From VRUE01 sp963822295 (GTDB lineage: Bacteria > Actinomycetota > Thermoleophilia > Solirubrobacterales > 70-9), in contig CAWGHD010000002.1 in NCBI GenBank assembly GCA_963822295.1, positions 682,001 to 746,000 on the forward strand: a stretch of 64,000 nt of DNA, read 5' to 3'. Positions within the stretch are counted from its first letter, which is position 1. The number at the start of each line of letters is the position of its first letter. A program made the position numbers and the translations under genes. Below the pieces are notes generated by a model. It had not been told where the DNA came from and made no database searches. It saw only the letters and a program-made list of their open reading frames with translations. This document shows positions 7,735 through 15,669 of the stretch, piece after piece.

Positions 7735-8834
7735 GAGACCCGAGGGCGGCAAACCTGGCGAAGATCCTGGTCGGGTACTCGACCAAGGTGGGGGAGGGGG
7801 ACGTCGTCGCGATCGACGGCGACAGCGCGGCCGAGCCGCTGCTGCTGGCGATCTACGAGGAGGTGCTGAGGGCCGGCGGCAACCCGATGCTGAACCAGTC
7901 CGTGGACGGCCAGGCCGCCTCCTACTTCAAGCTCGCCGGCGACGCGCAGCTCGACTGGGTCTCGCCGATCACGGAGTGGGTCGTGGAAAACGCCGACGTC
8001 CGCATCTCGGTCGGCGCCAGCACCAACCCCCGCGAGCTGTCGGCGGTCCCGCCCGAGCGCCAGACCCGCCGCCAGGCCGCCACCGGGAAGCTGATGAAGC
8101 GGGCGATGGAGCGCAGCGCCGACGGCGACTTTCGCTGGTGCTACACGATCTATCCGACCGGCGCATACGCCTCGGAGGCCGAGATGAGCCTCGCCGACTA
8201 CGAGGACTTCTACTTCGGGGCCTGCCTGGCGACCGACCCGGACCCGCTCTCGGCCTGGACCCGCGCCTCCGAGGAGTGCAAGCGCCTCGCGGACTGGGTC
8301 GAGGGCCACGAGGAGGTCCGGGTCACGGCTCCCGGGACCGACATCAGGCTCGGCATCGCGGGCCGCAAGTTCATCCCCTGCGCCGGCGAGCACAACATGC
8401 CCGACGGCGAGTTCTTTACCGGCCCGGTCGAGGACTCGGTCGAGGGCGAGGTCACCTTTCACCTGCCGGCGGTGATCGGCGGTCGCGAGGTCTCCGGCGT
8501 GCGCCTCCGTTTCGAGGCCGGCAGGGTCGTCGACGCGAGCGCCGAGCGCGGCGAGGAGTTCCTGATCAAGCTGCTCGACACCGACGACGGCGCCCGCCGC
8601 CTCGGCGAGCTCGGGATCGGCACGAACTACTCGATCGACCGCGGCACGCGCGAGATCCTGCTCGACGAGAAGATCGGCGGCACGGTTCACATGGCGGTCG
8701 GCGCCAGCTACCCGGAGTCCGGCGGGACCAACGACAGTGCCGTCCACACCGACCTCGTATGCGACCTCCGCCTCGGCGGCAGGATCGAGGTCGACGGCGA
8801 GGACCTCCAGGTCGACGGAAAGTTCGTCGTGTAG
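7731..8834 (+). CDS. M29-family aminopeptidase
   Basis: A 367-residue metallopeptidase of the AmpS/aminopeptidase T family (M29), which removes N-terminal residues from peptides in the cytoplasm using two metal ions. Family hallmarks are the N-terminal ILVGYSTKVGEGDVVAIDG, YPTGAYASEAEMSL, the GEHNMPDGEFFTGPVEDSVEG segment with metal-ligand Glu residues, GIGTNYSI, and the C-terminal SGGTNDSAVHTDLVCDL with further ligands. The TTG start overlaps the pdxT stop (TTGA). A long palindrome follows the stop and may end transcription. Confidence 0.93.
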   Translation: MRDPRAANLAKILVGYSTKVGEGDVVAIDGDSAAEPLLLAIYEEVLRAGGNPMLNQSVDGQAASYFKLAGDAQLDWVSPITEWVVENADVRISVGASTNPRELSAVPPERQTRRQAATGKLMKRAMERSADGDFRWCYTIYPTGAYASEAEMSLADYEDFYFGACLATDPDPLSAWTRASEECKRLADWVEGHEEVRVTAPGTDIRLGIAGRKFIPCAGEHNMPDGEFFTGPVEDSVEGEVTFHLPAVIGGREVSGVRLRFEAGRVVDASAERGEEFLIKLLDTDDGARRLGELGIGTNYSIDRGTREILLDEKIGGTVHMAVGASYPESGGTNDSAVHTDLVCDLRLGGRIEVDGEDLQVDGKFVV

Positions 8835-8846
8835 AGGAACTCATCA

Positions 8847-8893
8847 AATCCCATCAAGTTCGCCATGCATCGCATGGTCAACTTGATGGGATT
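8847..8893. repeat. Palindromic element, family 1, copy A
   Basis: Perfect 14-bp arms (AATCCCATCAAGTT and AACTTGATGGGATT) flank a 19-base loop that holds a second stem, CCATGC/GCATGG. It lies between convergent genes, 12 bases after the aminopeptidase stop. A second copy near 30.8 kb shares the CATCAAGTT...AACTTGATG core and, in reverse complement, most of the loop. At one stem position both arms differ together between copies (C:G here, G:C there). Confidence 0.85.
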
Positions 8894-8901
8894 CCCGGCG
8901 A

Positions 8902-9348
8902 CTACTGGTTGGGCAGCGGGCTGCCGGCGAGGAAGAAGAACCAGAGCATCAGGGAGAGGGCGGCGAGCATCACCGAGCCCATCAGGACCGCCTCGACGAC
9001 GGTCGTGGTGCCGACCGGGGACGAGGTGTCGCGCATGCTCCGCATCCAGGCGGGGCGCATCGGCGCCAACCGGTTGGTGCCGGTGACATCGATGTAGAGG
9101 CGGTTGAGGCGGCTGAGCAGCCAGGCGACGAGGACGATCGAGGTGATCAGGCCGATGATCACCACCGCGTAGGGGAACTCGTCCGGGAACTGGGTGGTGG
9201 AGACCTTCGAGCCGATGTAGACCCAGGTCAGCGGCAGCGCGGTCCAGAGCGAAAGCGCGGCGAGCAGCATCGCGACGAAGATGACGCTCGCGGCCATGCT
9301 CTTCCCGACGGTGTGGCTGTGCGGATGATGGTGCATCGCCTGGCTCAT
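8902..9348 (-). CDS. Small membrane protein with three transmembrane segments
   Basis: A 148-residue protein. It opens with a histidine-rich cytoplasmic stretch (MSQAMHHHPHSH), followed by two long hydrophobic segments (VIFVAMLLAALSLWTAL and a second containing YAVVIIGLITSIVLVAWLL), a polar loop and a third hydrophobic segment close to the C-terminus. The histidines could bind metal. No family recognised. It is divergent from the YebC gene with only 12 bases between start codons, so the two promoters must overlap. Confidence 0.6.
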   Translation of the reverse strand: MSQAMHHHPHSHTVGKSMAASVIFVAMLLAALSLWTALPLTWVYIGSKVSTTQFPDEFPYAVVIIGLITSIVLVAWLLSRLNRLYIDVTGTNRLAPMRPAWMRSMRDTSSPVGTTTVVEAVLMGSVMLAALSLMLWFFFLAGSPLPNQ

Positions 9349-9360
9349 AGAATGACACCT

Positions 9361-10110
9361 ATGTCGGGCCATTCGAAGTGGGCGTCCATAAAACACAAGA
9401 AGGCCGCCGTCGACGCCAAACGAGGCAAGCAGTTCTCGAAGCTGTCGCGGGCGATCATCGTCGCGGCGCGTGACGGCGGCGGCGACATCGACGGCAACCC
9501 GACCCTCGCCACCGCGGTCCAGAAGGCCAAGGACGCCTCGATGCCCAAGGACAACATCCAGCGGGCGATCGATCGCGGGACCGGGGCCAGCGCCGACGCC
9601 GCGGCGATCGAGCAGGTCAGTTTCGAGGGCTACGGCCCCGGCGGCGCGGCGATCCTGGTCAGCGCCCTGACCGACAACCGCAACCGGACGACGGCCGACG
9701 TCCGCCTCGCCTTCACCAAGCACGACGGCAGCCTCGGGGAGCCGGGCTCCGTCGCCTGGATCTTCGAGAAGCGCGGTGTGGTCACGGTCGACGGGTCCCG
9801 CTACGGCGAGGACGACCTGATCGCCGCGATCGACGCCGGCGCCGAGGACGTCCGCGAGGACGGCGACCAGCTCCGCGTGCTCAGCGAGGCCGGCTCCCTG
9901 AGCGCGGTCCGCGAGGCGCTCGAGGCCGCCGGGGTGGAGATCGAGTCCGCCGAGGTGACGATGGAGCCGCAGAACACGGTCGAGGTCGGCAAGACCGACG
10001 CCCGCTCCCTGCTCGGCCTGATCGACGCCCTCGAAGAGCACGACGACGTCAACGACGTCCACGCCAACTTCGACATCCCCGACGAGGTCATGCAGGCGCT
10101 GGTCGCCTAG
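9361..10110 (+). CDS. YebC/PmpR family protein
   Basis: A 249-residue member of the YebC/TACO1 family, reported as a transcription regulator in some bacteria and, for some members, as a translation factor relieving ribosome stalling. The family start MSGHSKWASIKHKKAAVDAKRGK is exact and fixes the ATG. LSRAIIVAARDGGGDIDGNP, MPKDNIQRAIDRGTG, the YGPGGAAILVSALTDNRNRT core and GSLGEPGSVAWIFEKRG follow. There is no ribosome site; TAGAAT seven bases upstream could be a -10 box of a nearly leaderless transcript. In many actinobacteria this gene lies just before ruvC; here an MMPL transporter and a secreted protein intervene. Confidence 0.95.
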   Translation: MSGHSKWASIKHKKAAVDAKRGKQFSKLSRAIIVAARDGGGDIDGNPTLATAVQKAKDASMPKDNIQRAIDRGTGASADAAAIEQVSFEGYGPGGAAILVSALTDNRNRTTADVRLAFTKHDGSLGEPGSVAWIFEKRGVVTVDGSRYGEDDLIAAIDAGAEDVREDGDQLRVLSEAGSLSAVREALEAAGVEIESAEVTMEPQNTVEVGKTDARSLLGLIDALEEHDDVNDVHANFDIPDEVMQALVA

Positions 10111-10128
10111 TCGTCCCGAGGGGCCCGG

Positions 10129-12219
10129 CTAGCGGCGCAGCCAGGCCGGCGCCCACCAGTTCCAGCGGCCGAGCAGGGCCATCAGCGAGGGCACGAGCAG
10201 CGCCCGGACCACGGTGGCGTCGATCAGCACCGCGAGCGAGACGCCGAGGCCGAGCTCCTTGACGAAGGCGATGCGCGAGGTCGCGAAGGCGCCGAGCGCG
10301 ATACAGAGGAGGATCGCCGCCGCGGTCACGATCCGGCCGCTGCGCTCGAGGCCGAGGGAGATCGCCTCGCGATCCGCGGCGCCCTCGTCGTGGGCCTCCT
10401 TGATCCGCGAGAGCAGGATCACCCCGTAGTCGGTGGAGACGCCGAAGCCGGCAGCGAGCAGGACCAGCGGCATGGAGAGCTCCAGCGCGCCCGCGCTTTC
10501 GTAGGCGAGCAGAGATTCGAGCCGGCCTTCCTGGAAGACGAAGACGAGCACTCCGAAGGCGGCGCAGAGCGAGAGAAGGCTCATCGCCACGGCCTTGACC
10601 GGCAGCACGACCGACCGGGTCATCAGGAAGATCACGATCATCGTCGTCAGGCAGAGCAGGGCGAGGACGAGCGGCAGGCGCTCGGAGATCCCGGCGCGCT
10701 GGTCCACGAAATCGGCGGCGCGGCCGCCGACGAGCACGTCGAACGACGTGGGGATCGCGCGGATTTCGCGGACCAGGGCTTCGCTGCCCTCGCTGAGCGG
10801 GCCCGAGGCGGGGGAGAGGCGGAGCAGTGAGCTCTCTTCGTCCAGGGGGACGAGATGATCGACCCGTGAGGTGCCGGGCAGCTGCGCGACCGCCGCCGCG
10901 AACCTGCGTGCCTCGGGCGACTCCGGACGCTCCTCGACGACGACGAAGAGCGGCAGGGTGAGGTTGGGCGGGAAGTCGTCGGTCAGCGCTTCCCGAACCT
11001 GGCGGCTCTCGGCCTCGGCCGGCAGCACGCTGGTGTCGACGGAGACGAACCGGGCGTGCAGGAAGGGCAGGCCGAGCGCGATCAGAAATGCGGCGCTGAG
11101 CACGGCGATCGGGACCGGGCGGCGCATCACCAGGCTCGAGAGTCGGTACCAGAACCCCTCCCTGTCGGGCCGCGAGCCGCGGGCGGCCGCTCTCTGAAGA
11201 CGCGCGGGGGAGAGGGAGTTGACCCGCTCGCCGAGCAGGGCGAGCAGCGCCGGGAGGACGAGGAGGGCCGCGCCGCCGGCGACGACCGCCACCAGCGCTC
11301 CGCCCAGTCCCATCGAGTAGAGGAAGCGCTGCGGGAAGACGAGCAGGGCGCTCATCGATGCGCAGATGACGACCGCGCTGAAGAAGACCGTGCGCCCGGC
11401 GGTCGCCATCGTGCGGCGCAACGCGCGCTCGCCGGGCCCCGAGCGCGCCAGCTCCTCGCGATAGCGAGAGACGATCAGAAGGCTGTAGTCGACGGCAAGC
11501 GCAAGCGCCAGCCCGAGCACGAGGTTGAGCGAGAAGATCGAGATCGGAATCGCCTCGTTGACGATTCCCAGCCCGAACAGGCCGCCGGCGATCGCTGCTG
11601 CGCCGACGCAGAGCGGCAGTGCTGCCGCGACCAGCCCGCGGAAGAACCAGAAGCCGAGCAGGAGCAGCAGCGGCAGGGCGATCAGCTGTGCACGCTCGAT
11701 GTCCTCCGTGACGATGTCCCTGACCTCGACGTTGGTCGGCGCATCGCCCCCGAAGCGCACCCCGCGCTCCTCTCCCAACTGCGCCTGGAGCCGTTCGGCG
11801 GCGAGCTGCTGGTCGCGGTCGGAGAGGGTCGCGAAGTAGGCGATCACGAAGGTCGTGTGCCCGTCGCGCGAGATCATCGCCTCGTCTCGGTTCGACCAGT
11901 AGGTGGTGACGAAGGCGACCGCGGGGTCGAGGAAGATCCGGTCGGCGATCCTCCCGACCCGCCGGCGGGACGCTTCGCTGCGCGCCGGGCCCTCGGTCTC
12001 GACGAGCGCCAGCAGCCCGGAGTCGGGTTCGAGGCCGATCGCCTCGTGCACGCGCTCGGCGGCGCGGCTGCTGTCGGCGTCGGGATCCGCTGCGCTGTAG
12101 GGGTGGAGGCGCTCGACCGCCGAGGCGCCGAGCGTCAGGCAGAGGACCGTGAGCAGCCCGGCGGCCGCGAGCACGCGGCGAGGCCACCGATGACAGAGGC
12201 GGGCGAGGCGGTCGAGCAA
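10129..12219 (-). CDS. MMPL/RND-family transporter
   Basis: A 696-residue protein with two repeats of one transmembrane helix, a large extracytoplasmic domain and five clustered helices. Charged residues typical of MMPL proton relay appear in helix 4 of each half (ALAVDYSLLIVSRYREE and FGVSTDYGVILLSRIKEAHDEG, each with an Asp-Tyr pair). In actinobacteria MMPL proteins export lipids or hydrophobic compounds using the proton gradient. The length is short for mycobacterial MmpL but normal for this subgroup. The substrate is unknown. A secreted protein is encoded just upstream on the same strand and may be cotranscribed. Confidence 0.9.
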   Translation of the reverse strand: MLDRLARLCHRWPRRVLAAAGLLTVLCLTLGASAVERLHPYSAADPDADSSRAAERVHEAIGLEPDSGLLALVETEGPARSEASRRRVGRIADRIFLDPAVAFVTTYWSNRDEAMISRDGHTTFVIAYFATLSDRDQQLAAERLQAQLGEERGVRFGGDAPTNVEVRDIVTEDIERAQLIALPLLLLLGFWFFRGLVAAALPLCVGAAAIAGGLFGLGIVNEAIPISIFSLNLVLGLALALAVDYSLLIVSRYREELARSGPGERALRRTMATAGRTVFFSAVVICASMSALLVFPQRFLYSMGLGGALVAVVAGGAALLVLPALLALLGERVNSLSPARLQRAAARGSRPDREGFWYRLSSLVMRRPVPIAVLSAAFLIALGLPFLHARFVSVDTSVLPAEAESRQVREALTDDFPPNLTLPLFVVVEERPESPEARRFAAAVAQLPGTSRVDHLVPLDEESSLLRLSPASGPLSEGSEALVREIRAIPTSFDVLVGGRAADFVDQRAGISERLPLVLALLCLTTMIVIFLMTRSVVLPVKAVAMSLLSLCAAFGVLVFVFQEGRLESLLAYESAGALELSMPLVLLAAGFGVSTDYGVILLSRIKEAHDEGAADREAISLGLERSGRIVTAAAILLCIALGAFATSRIAFVKELGLGVSLAVLIDATVVRALLVPSLMALLGRWNWWAPAWLRR

Positions 12220-12245
12220 GCCTCAGCCCGTGGCGAGCGTCGGGC

Positions 12246-12821
12246 CTAGCCCTTCGCCGCCGTCATCGTCGAAGTCGCCGTCGTGCCGCCGCCCAGGTCG
12301 ATCTGCGAGCTGCCGGTGAACCCGGTCGGCGTGAGCTTGGCGTCGATCGTGTATTTGATCTCCGTCCGGCAGGGCGGGCCCGAGCCGCTGCCTTTGAAGG
12401 ACTTGGTCTTGAAGTTGTAGGTGATCGAGAGGCTCCCGAAGGCCGCGGTGGGCTTGTTCGCGAAGCGGAAGCCGGAGGCGTCCCAGCGGTTGGGGCCTTT
12501 TTTCGCCTTGGGAACGGTGACGGCAACGGCCGGTGGGTCCTCGCAGCCGAAGACCAGGCCGCCGAAGTCGGCGAGGAAGAGCAGCTTGTTGCCCGGTTTG
12601 GGCTGGACGCTGACCCGCATTTCGCCCGCCGAGCCGAAGGTGGTGTTTTTCCATTCGCCGGTCCACTTGCCCGCCAGCTTGGCCGGCGTGAAGCCTTTGG
12701 CTTTTTTCACCGCCGAGGAGCCCGCGCCGGGGTCGTCGGAGGCGAGGACCAGGGTGGCCGCCACCGTCCCCATCACCAGGACGCAGAGGGTCGAGGTCAG
12801 GAATCGAGCGCGTCGGGCCAT
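12246..12821 (-). CDS. Secreted protein of unknown function
   Basis: A 191-residue exported protein. It has a signal peptide (MARRARF, then a hydrophobic stretch ending near VLASD) and a mature domain rich in Gly, Lys and aromatic residues (LAGKWTGEWKNTTFGSAGEM, YNFKTKSFKGSGSG) that looks like a small beta-barrel or beta-sandwich. The start was moved to an internal ATG where the twin-Arg-like basic n-region begins. It sits 26 bases from the MMPL gene on the same strand, and its promoter region is shared with divergent ruvC. Confidence 0.65.
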   Translation of the reverse strand: MARRARFLTSTLCVLVMGTVAATLVLASDDPGAGSSAVKKAKGFTPAKLAGKWTGEWKNTTFGSAGEMRVSVQPKPGNKLLFLADFGGLVFGCEDPPAVAVTVPKAKKGPNRWDASGFRFANKPTAAFGSLSITYNFKTKSFKGSGSGPPCRTEIKYTIDAKLTPTGFTGSSQIDLGGGTTATSTMTAAKG

Positions 12822-12924
12822 GCTTGCCTCCCCAGTTGGCAAAAGGACAGGTTTGTTCTACCACCGGCGGGGGCCGCGGGCAACCCCCGGAAGGCATCCG
12901 AGGCTGCGCCCAGAATCCGTTCCC

Positions 12925-13449
12925 ATGCAAGTGGTGATGGGGATCGACCCTGGCGCAGCGAATCTCGGCTTCGGCATCGTCCGTCTCGAGGGAAGCCACA
13001 TGGTCGCCCTCGACGGGGGCGTCGTCGAAACGCCCGCCGACCTGCCGATCGAGCGGCGGCTCGAGCGCATCCACCGCTCGCTGTCCGAGCTGCTCGCCTG
13101 GCACGAGCCGAAGGCGATGGCGATCGAGGACATCTACTTCGGCAAGAACGTGCGCTCGGCGATGGCTGTGGGCCAGGCCAGCGGGATCGCGATGCTGGCC
13201 GCCGCGGAACGCGGGGTGAGCTGCTTCGCCTACACGCCGCAGGCGATCAAGATGGCCGTCTGCGGCTCGGGGAACGCCGGCAAGAAGCAGGTCCAGCGCA
13301 TGGTCGGGACCCTGCTGGGGCTGCCCGACCCGCCGACTCCGGACCACGCCGCCGACGCGCTCGCGGTGGCGATCTGCCACGGCGGCGGCGCCGGACGGCG
13401 ACGGGCGGTCGAGGCGGCCGAGGGCCTGCAGGAACGGGTGGCAGGGTGA
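12925..13449 (+). CDS. ruvC: Crossover junction endonuclease RuvC
   Basis: RuvC resolves Holliday junctions by paired nicks. The 174-residue protein carries the catalytic Asp in MGIDPGAANLGFGIV, the second acidic residue in MAIEDIYFGKNVRSAMAVGQASG, and the C-terminal pair in PDPPTPDHAADALAVAICH. Homology starts at MGIDPG, and the ATG four codons upstream or that Met itself is the start. CAGAAT eight bases upstream of the first ATG could be a -10 element of a leaderless transcript. The stop overlaps ruvA (GTGA), completing a ruvC-ruvA-ruvB operon. Confidence 0.96.
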   Translation: MQVVMGIDPGAANLGFGIVRLEGSHMVALDGGVVETPADLPIERRLERIHRSLSELLAWHEPKAMAIEDIYFGKNVRSAMAVGQASGIAMLAAAERGVSCFAYTPQAIKMAVCGSGNAGKKQVQRMVGTLLGLPDPPTPDHAADALAVAICHGGGAGRRRAVEAAEGLQERVAG

Positions 13450-14039
13450 TCGCCGCGGTCCGCGGCGAGGTCCTGGTGCGCCGGCCCGACCACGTCGTCA
13501 TCGACGCCAACGGGGTCGGCTACCGGCTCGCGGTCTCCTCCGAGACGCTGAAGTCCGTCCCCGCCACCGGCAGGGAGGCCTTCCTGCACGCCGAGCTGGT
13601 CTCCCGCGACGACTCGCTGGCCCTCTACGGCTTCTCCTCCGAGGAGGAGCGCGACCTCTTCTGCCAGCTGGTCTCGGTCAGCGGTGTCGGCCCGAAGGTC
13701 GCGCTCGCGACGCTCTCCGGCGGCCCCGCCCGCGAGCTGCTGCGGGCGATCGCCGCCGGCGACGCGAAACGCTTCCAGGCTGTGCCGGGAATCGGCAAGC
13801 GGACGGCGGAGCGGATCATCGTCGAGCTGCGCGACAGGGTCGCCGGCTCGCTCGAGGAGGAGGTCGTCGCGGCCCTGGTCGAGGGTGGCGACGCCCGCGG
13901 CCTCGCCCGCGACGGGCTGGTCAACCTGGGCTATGCGCCGCTCGAGGCGGAGCAGCTGCTCGAAGGGATCGAGAGCGCCGATCCCGAGGAGCTGATCGCC
14001 ACAGCGCTGCGCAAGGCGGGCACCGGGAAGGCCGCATGA
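13446..14039 (+). CDS. ruvA: Holliday junction branch migration protein RuvA
   Basis: RuvA binds four-way junctions and loads RuvB. The 197-residue protein has domain I (MIAAVRGEVLVRRPDHVVIDANGVGYRL), domain II with two helix-hairpin-helix motifs (SGVGPKVALATLSG and VPGIGKRTAERIIVELRDRV), an acidic linker, and domain III (GLVNLGYAPLEAEQLLEGIE) that contacts RuvB. The GTG start lies inside the ruvC stop. Confidence 0.97.
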   Translation: MIAAVRGEVLVRRPDHVVIDANGVGYRLAVSSETLKSVPATGREAFLHAELVSRDDSLALYGFSSEEERDLFCQLVSVSGVGPKVALATLSGGPARELLRAIAAGDAKRFQAVPGIGKRTAERIIVELRDRVAGSLEEEVVAALVEGGDARGLARDGLVNLGYAPLEAEQLLEGIESADPEELIATALRKAGTGKAA

Positions 14040-15124
14040 GCGAGGACGCCGGGGGCATCGGCCCCAACCGCATCCGCACCCCCGGAATCGACGACCTTCC
14101 CGTTGCCGAGGACATACGCGTCCACGACGCGCGGGCCGACGTCCCCGACGAGGAGCTCGACCGCTCGCTGCGCCCGCAGACCCTCGGAGACTTCGTCAAC
14201 CAGGAGCAGGTGACCGCGCAGCTGGCGATGTTCATCGAGGCCGCGCGCGGGCGCGGGGAGCCGCTCGACCACGTCCTGCTCGCCGGGCCCCCGGGTCTCG
14301 GCAAGACCTCGCTGGCCCACATCATCGCCGCCGAGCTCCGGGTCCCGATGGTGCAGACCGCCGGGCCCGCCCTCGAGCGCAAGGCGGACGTCGCCTCCTT
14401 CCTGACCTCGCTGGAGCCGGGCAGCGTCTTCTTCGTCGATGAGATCCACCGGCTCGGGCGCGCGGTCGAGGAGACCCTCTACCCGGCGATGGAGGACGGC
14501 GAGCTGCCCGTCGTGCTCGGCCAGGGGGCCGGCGCGCGCACGGTGACGCTGCCGCTGCCGCCCTTCACGCTGGTCGGCGCGACGACCAGGGCGGGCCTGC
14601 TCACGACTCCGCTCCGCGACCGCTTCGGCGTCTGCCACCGGCTCGAGCACTACGTCCCCGAGCACCTGGCGGAGATCATCGAGCGCTCGGCCCGGATCCT
14701 CGAGGTCGAGATCGACTCGGAGGGCGCGCGCACGATCGCGGGGCGCTCGCGCGGGACGCCGCGGGTCGCCAACCGCCTGCTCAAACGGGTCAGGGACTTC
14801 GCCCAGGTCAAGGAGACCGGGCCGATCGACGCCGGCGTGGCCGAGGCGGCGCTGCAGATGCTCGAGGTCGACGCGGGAGGCCTCGACCGCAGCGACCGCG
14901 CGCTCCTCGACACCGTCGCGAGCAAGTTCGGCGGCGGTCCCGTCGGGCTCTCGACGCTGGCGATCGCGATCGGCGAGGAGGAGGACACGATCGAGGACGT
15001 GCTCGAGCCCTACCTGCTCCAGCAGGGCCTCCTCAAGCGGACCCCCCGCGGCCGCGTCCTCACCGAGCGGGCCTACGAGCATCTCGGCATCCCGGCTCCC
15101 GAGGGCGCCGGCAGCCTGTTCTGA
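14036..15124 (+). CDS. ruvB: Holliday junction helicase RuvB
   Basis: RuvB is the hexameric AAA+ motor of branch migration. Its 362 residues include LRPQTLGDFVNQEQV, Walker A in LLAGPPGLGKTSLAHIIA, Walker B in VFFVDEIHRLGRAVEE, sensor 1 in FTLVGATTRAGLLT, the arginine finger region PLRDRFGVC, and the C-terminal winged helix (GPVGLSTLAIAIGEEEDTIEDVLEPYLLQQGLLKRTPRGRVL). It starts with the ATG overlapping the ruvA stop. Confidence 0.98.
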   Translation: MSEDAGGIGPNRIRTPGIDDLPVAEDIRVHDARADVPDEELDRSLRPQTLGDFVNQEQVTAQLAMFIEAARGRGEPLDHVLLAGPPGLGKTSLAHIIAAELRVPMVQTAGPALERKADVASFLTSLEPGSVFFVDEIHRLGRAVEETLYPAMEDGELPVVLGQGAGARTVTLPLPPFTLVGATTRAGLLTTPLRDRFGVCHRLEHYVPEHLAEIIERSARILEVEIDSEGARTIAGRSRGTPRVANRLLKRVRDFAQVKETGPIDAGVAEAALQMLEVDAGGLDRSDRALLDTVASKFGGGPVGLSTLAIAIGEEEDTIEDVLEPYLLQQGLLKRTPRGRVLTERAYEHLGIPAPEGAGSLF

Positions 15125-15171
15125 GCGTGTCGGCCACGAGGTTCGGACCGGACTCTCAGTAACCTGGCGGG

Positions 15172-15660
15172 ATGCCGTTCTTCATCTGCCCCAACTGCGG
15201 TCACAGAGAGGCCAGCGCGGAACGCACCGCGGGCTTCAGCAGCCGGCCCAAGGGCTGCACCAAATGTGGCTTCGGCTTCGTCTTCGAGCTGCTCGACGAC
15301 TATTACCCCGCGCCCAACGCGGCCTTCTTCGTCTGCGACCGCCAGGCGAGGGTGATCGACGCCGGCCGCGGCAGCTTCGAGCTGACCGGCCTCTCCGACG
15401 AAGACGTGATCGGGCGCCCGGTCAAAGAAGTGCTCGGCCTGCAATGGCGCGAAGAAGGCGGCGGCGGGCCCACCGCCGACACCGACGGCGACGGTGAGAC
15501 CGACCCGATCGAGACCTCGCTCGAGTGGGGGGTGCGCTCGCTCGGCAAGCGCGTCTCCGTCAACGCCGAGGGCGACCTTCCCGCCGACGCGGTGGCCGAC
15601 GTCTTCCCCGCCTACGACGAGGACGGCGGCCTGCTGATCGTCCTGACTCCGGAGAGCTGA
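15172..15660 (+). CDS. Zinc-ribbon plus PAS-like domain protein
   Basis: A 162-residue protein. Residues 1-45 contain two Cys pairs (CPNCG and CTKCGFGF) forming a zinc ribbon. From about residue 50 the sequence resembles a PAS domain (YPAPNAAFFVCDRQARVIDAGRGSFELTGLSDEDVIGRPVKEVLGL), ending in LLIVLTPES. No output domain is present, so it may be a stand-alone sensor or adaptor. It lies 48 bases after ruvB and nine bases before secDF, probably in one transcript. Function unknown. Confidence 0.75.
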   Translation: MPFFICPNCGHREASAERTAGFSSRPKGCTKCGFGFVFELLDDYYPAPNAAFFVCDRQARVIDAGRGSFELTGLSDEDVIGRPVKEVLGLQWREEGGGGPTADTDGDGETDPIETSLEWGVRSLGKRVSVNAEGDLPADAVADVFPAYDEDGGLLIVLTPES

Positions 15661-15669
15661 GCGCCGAAC

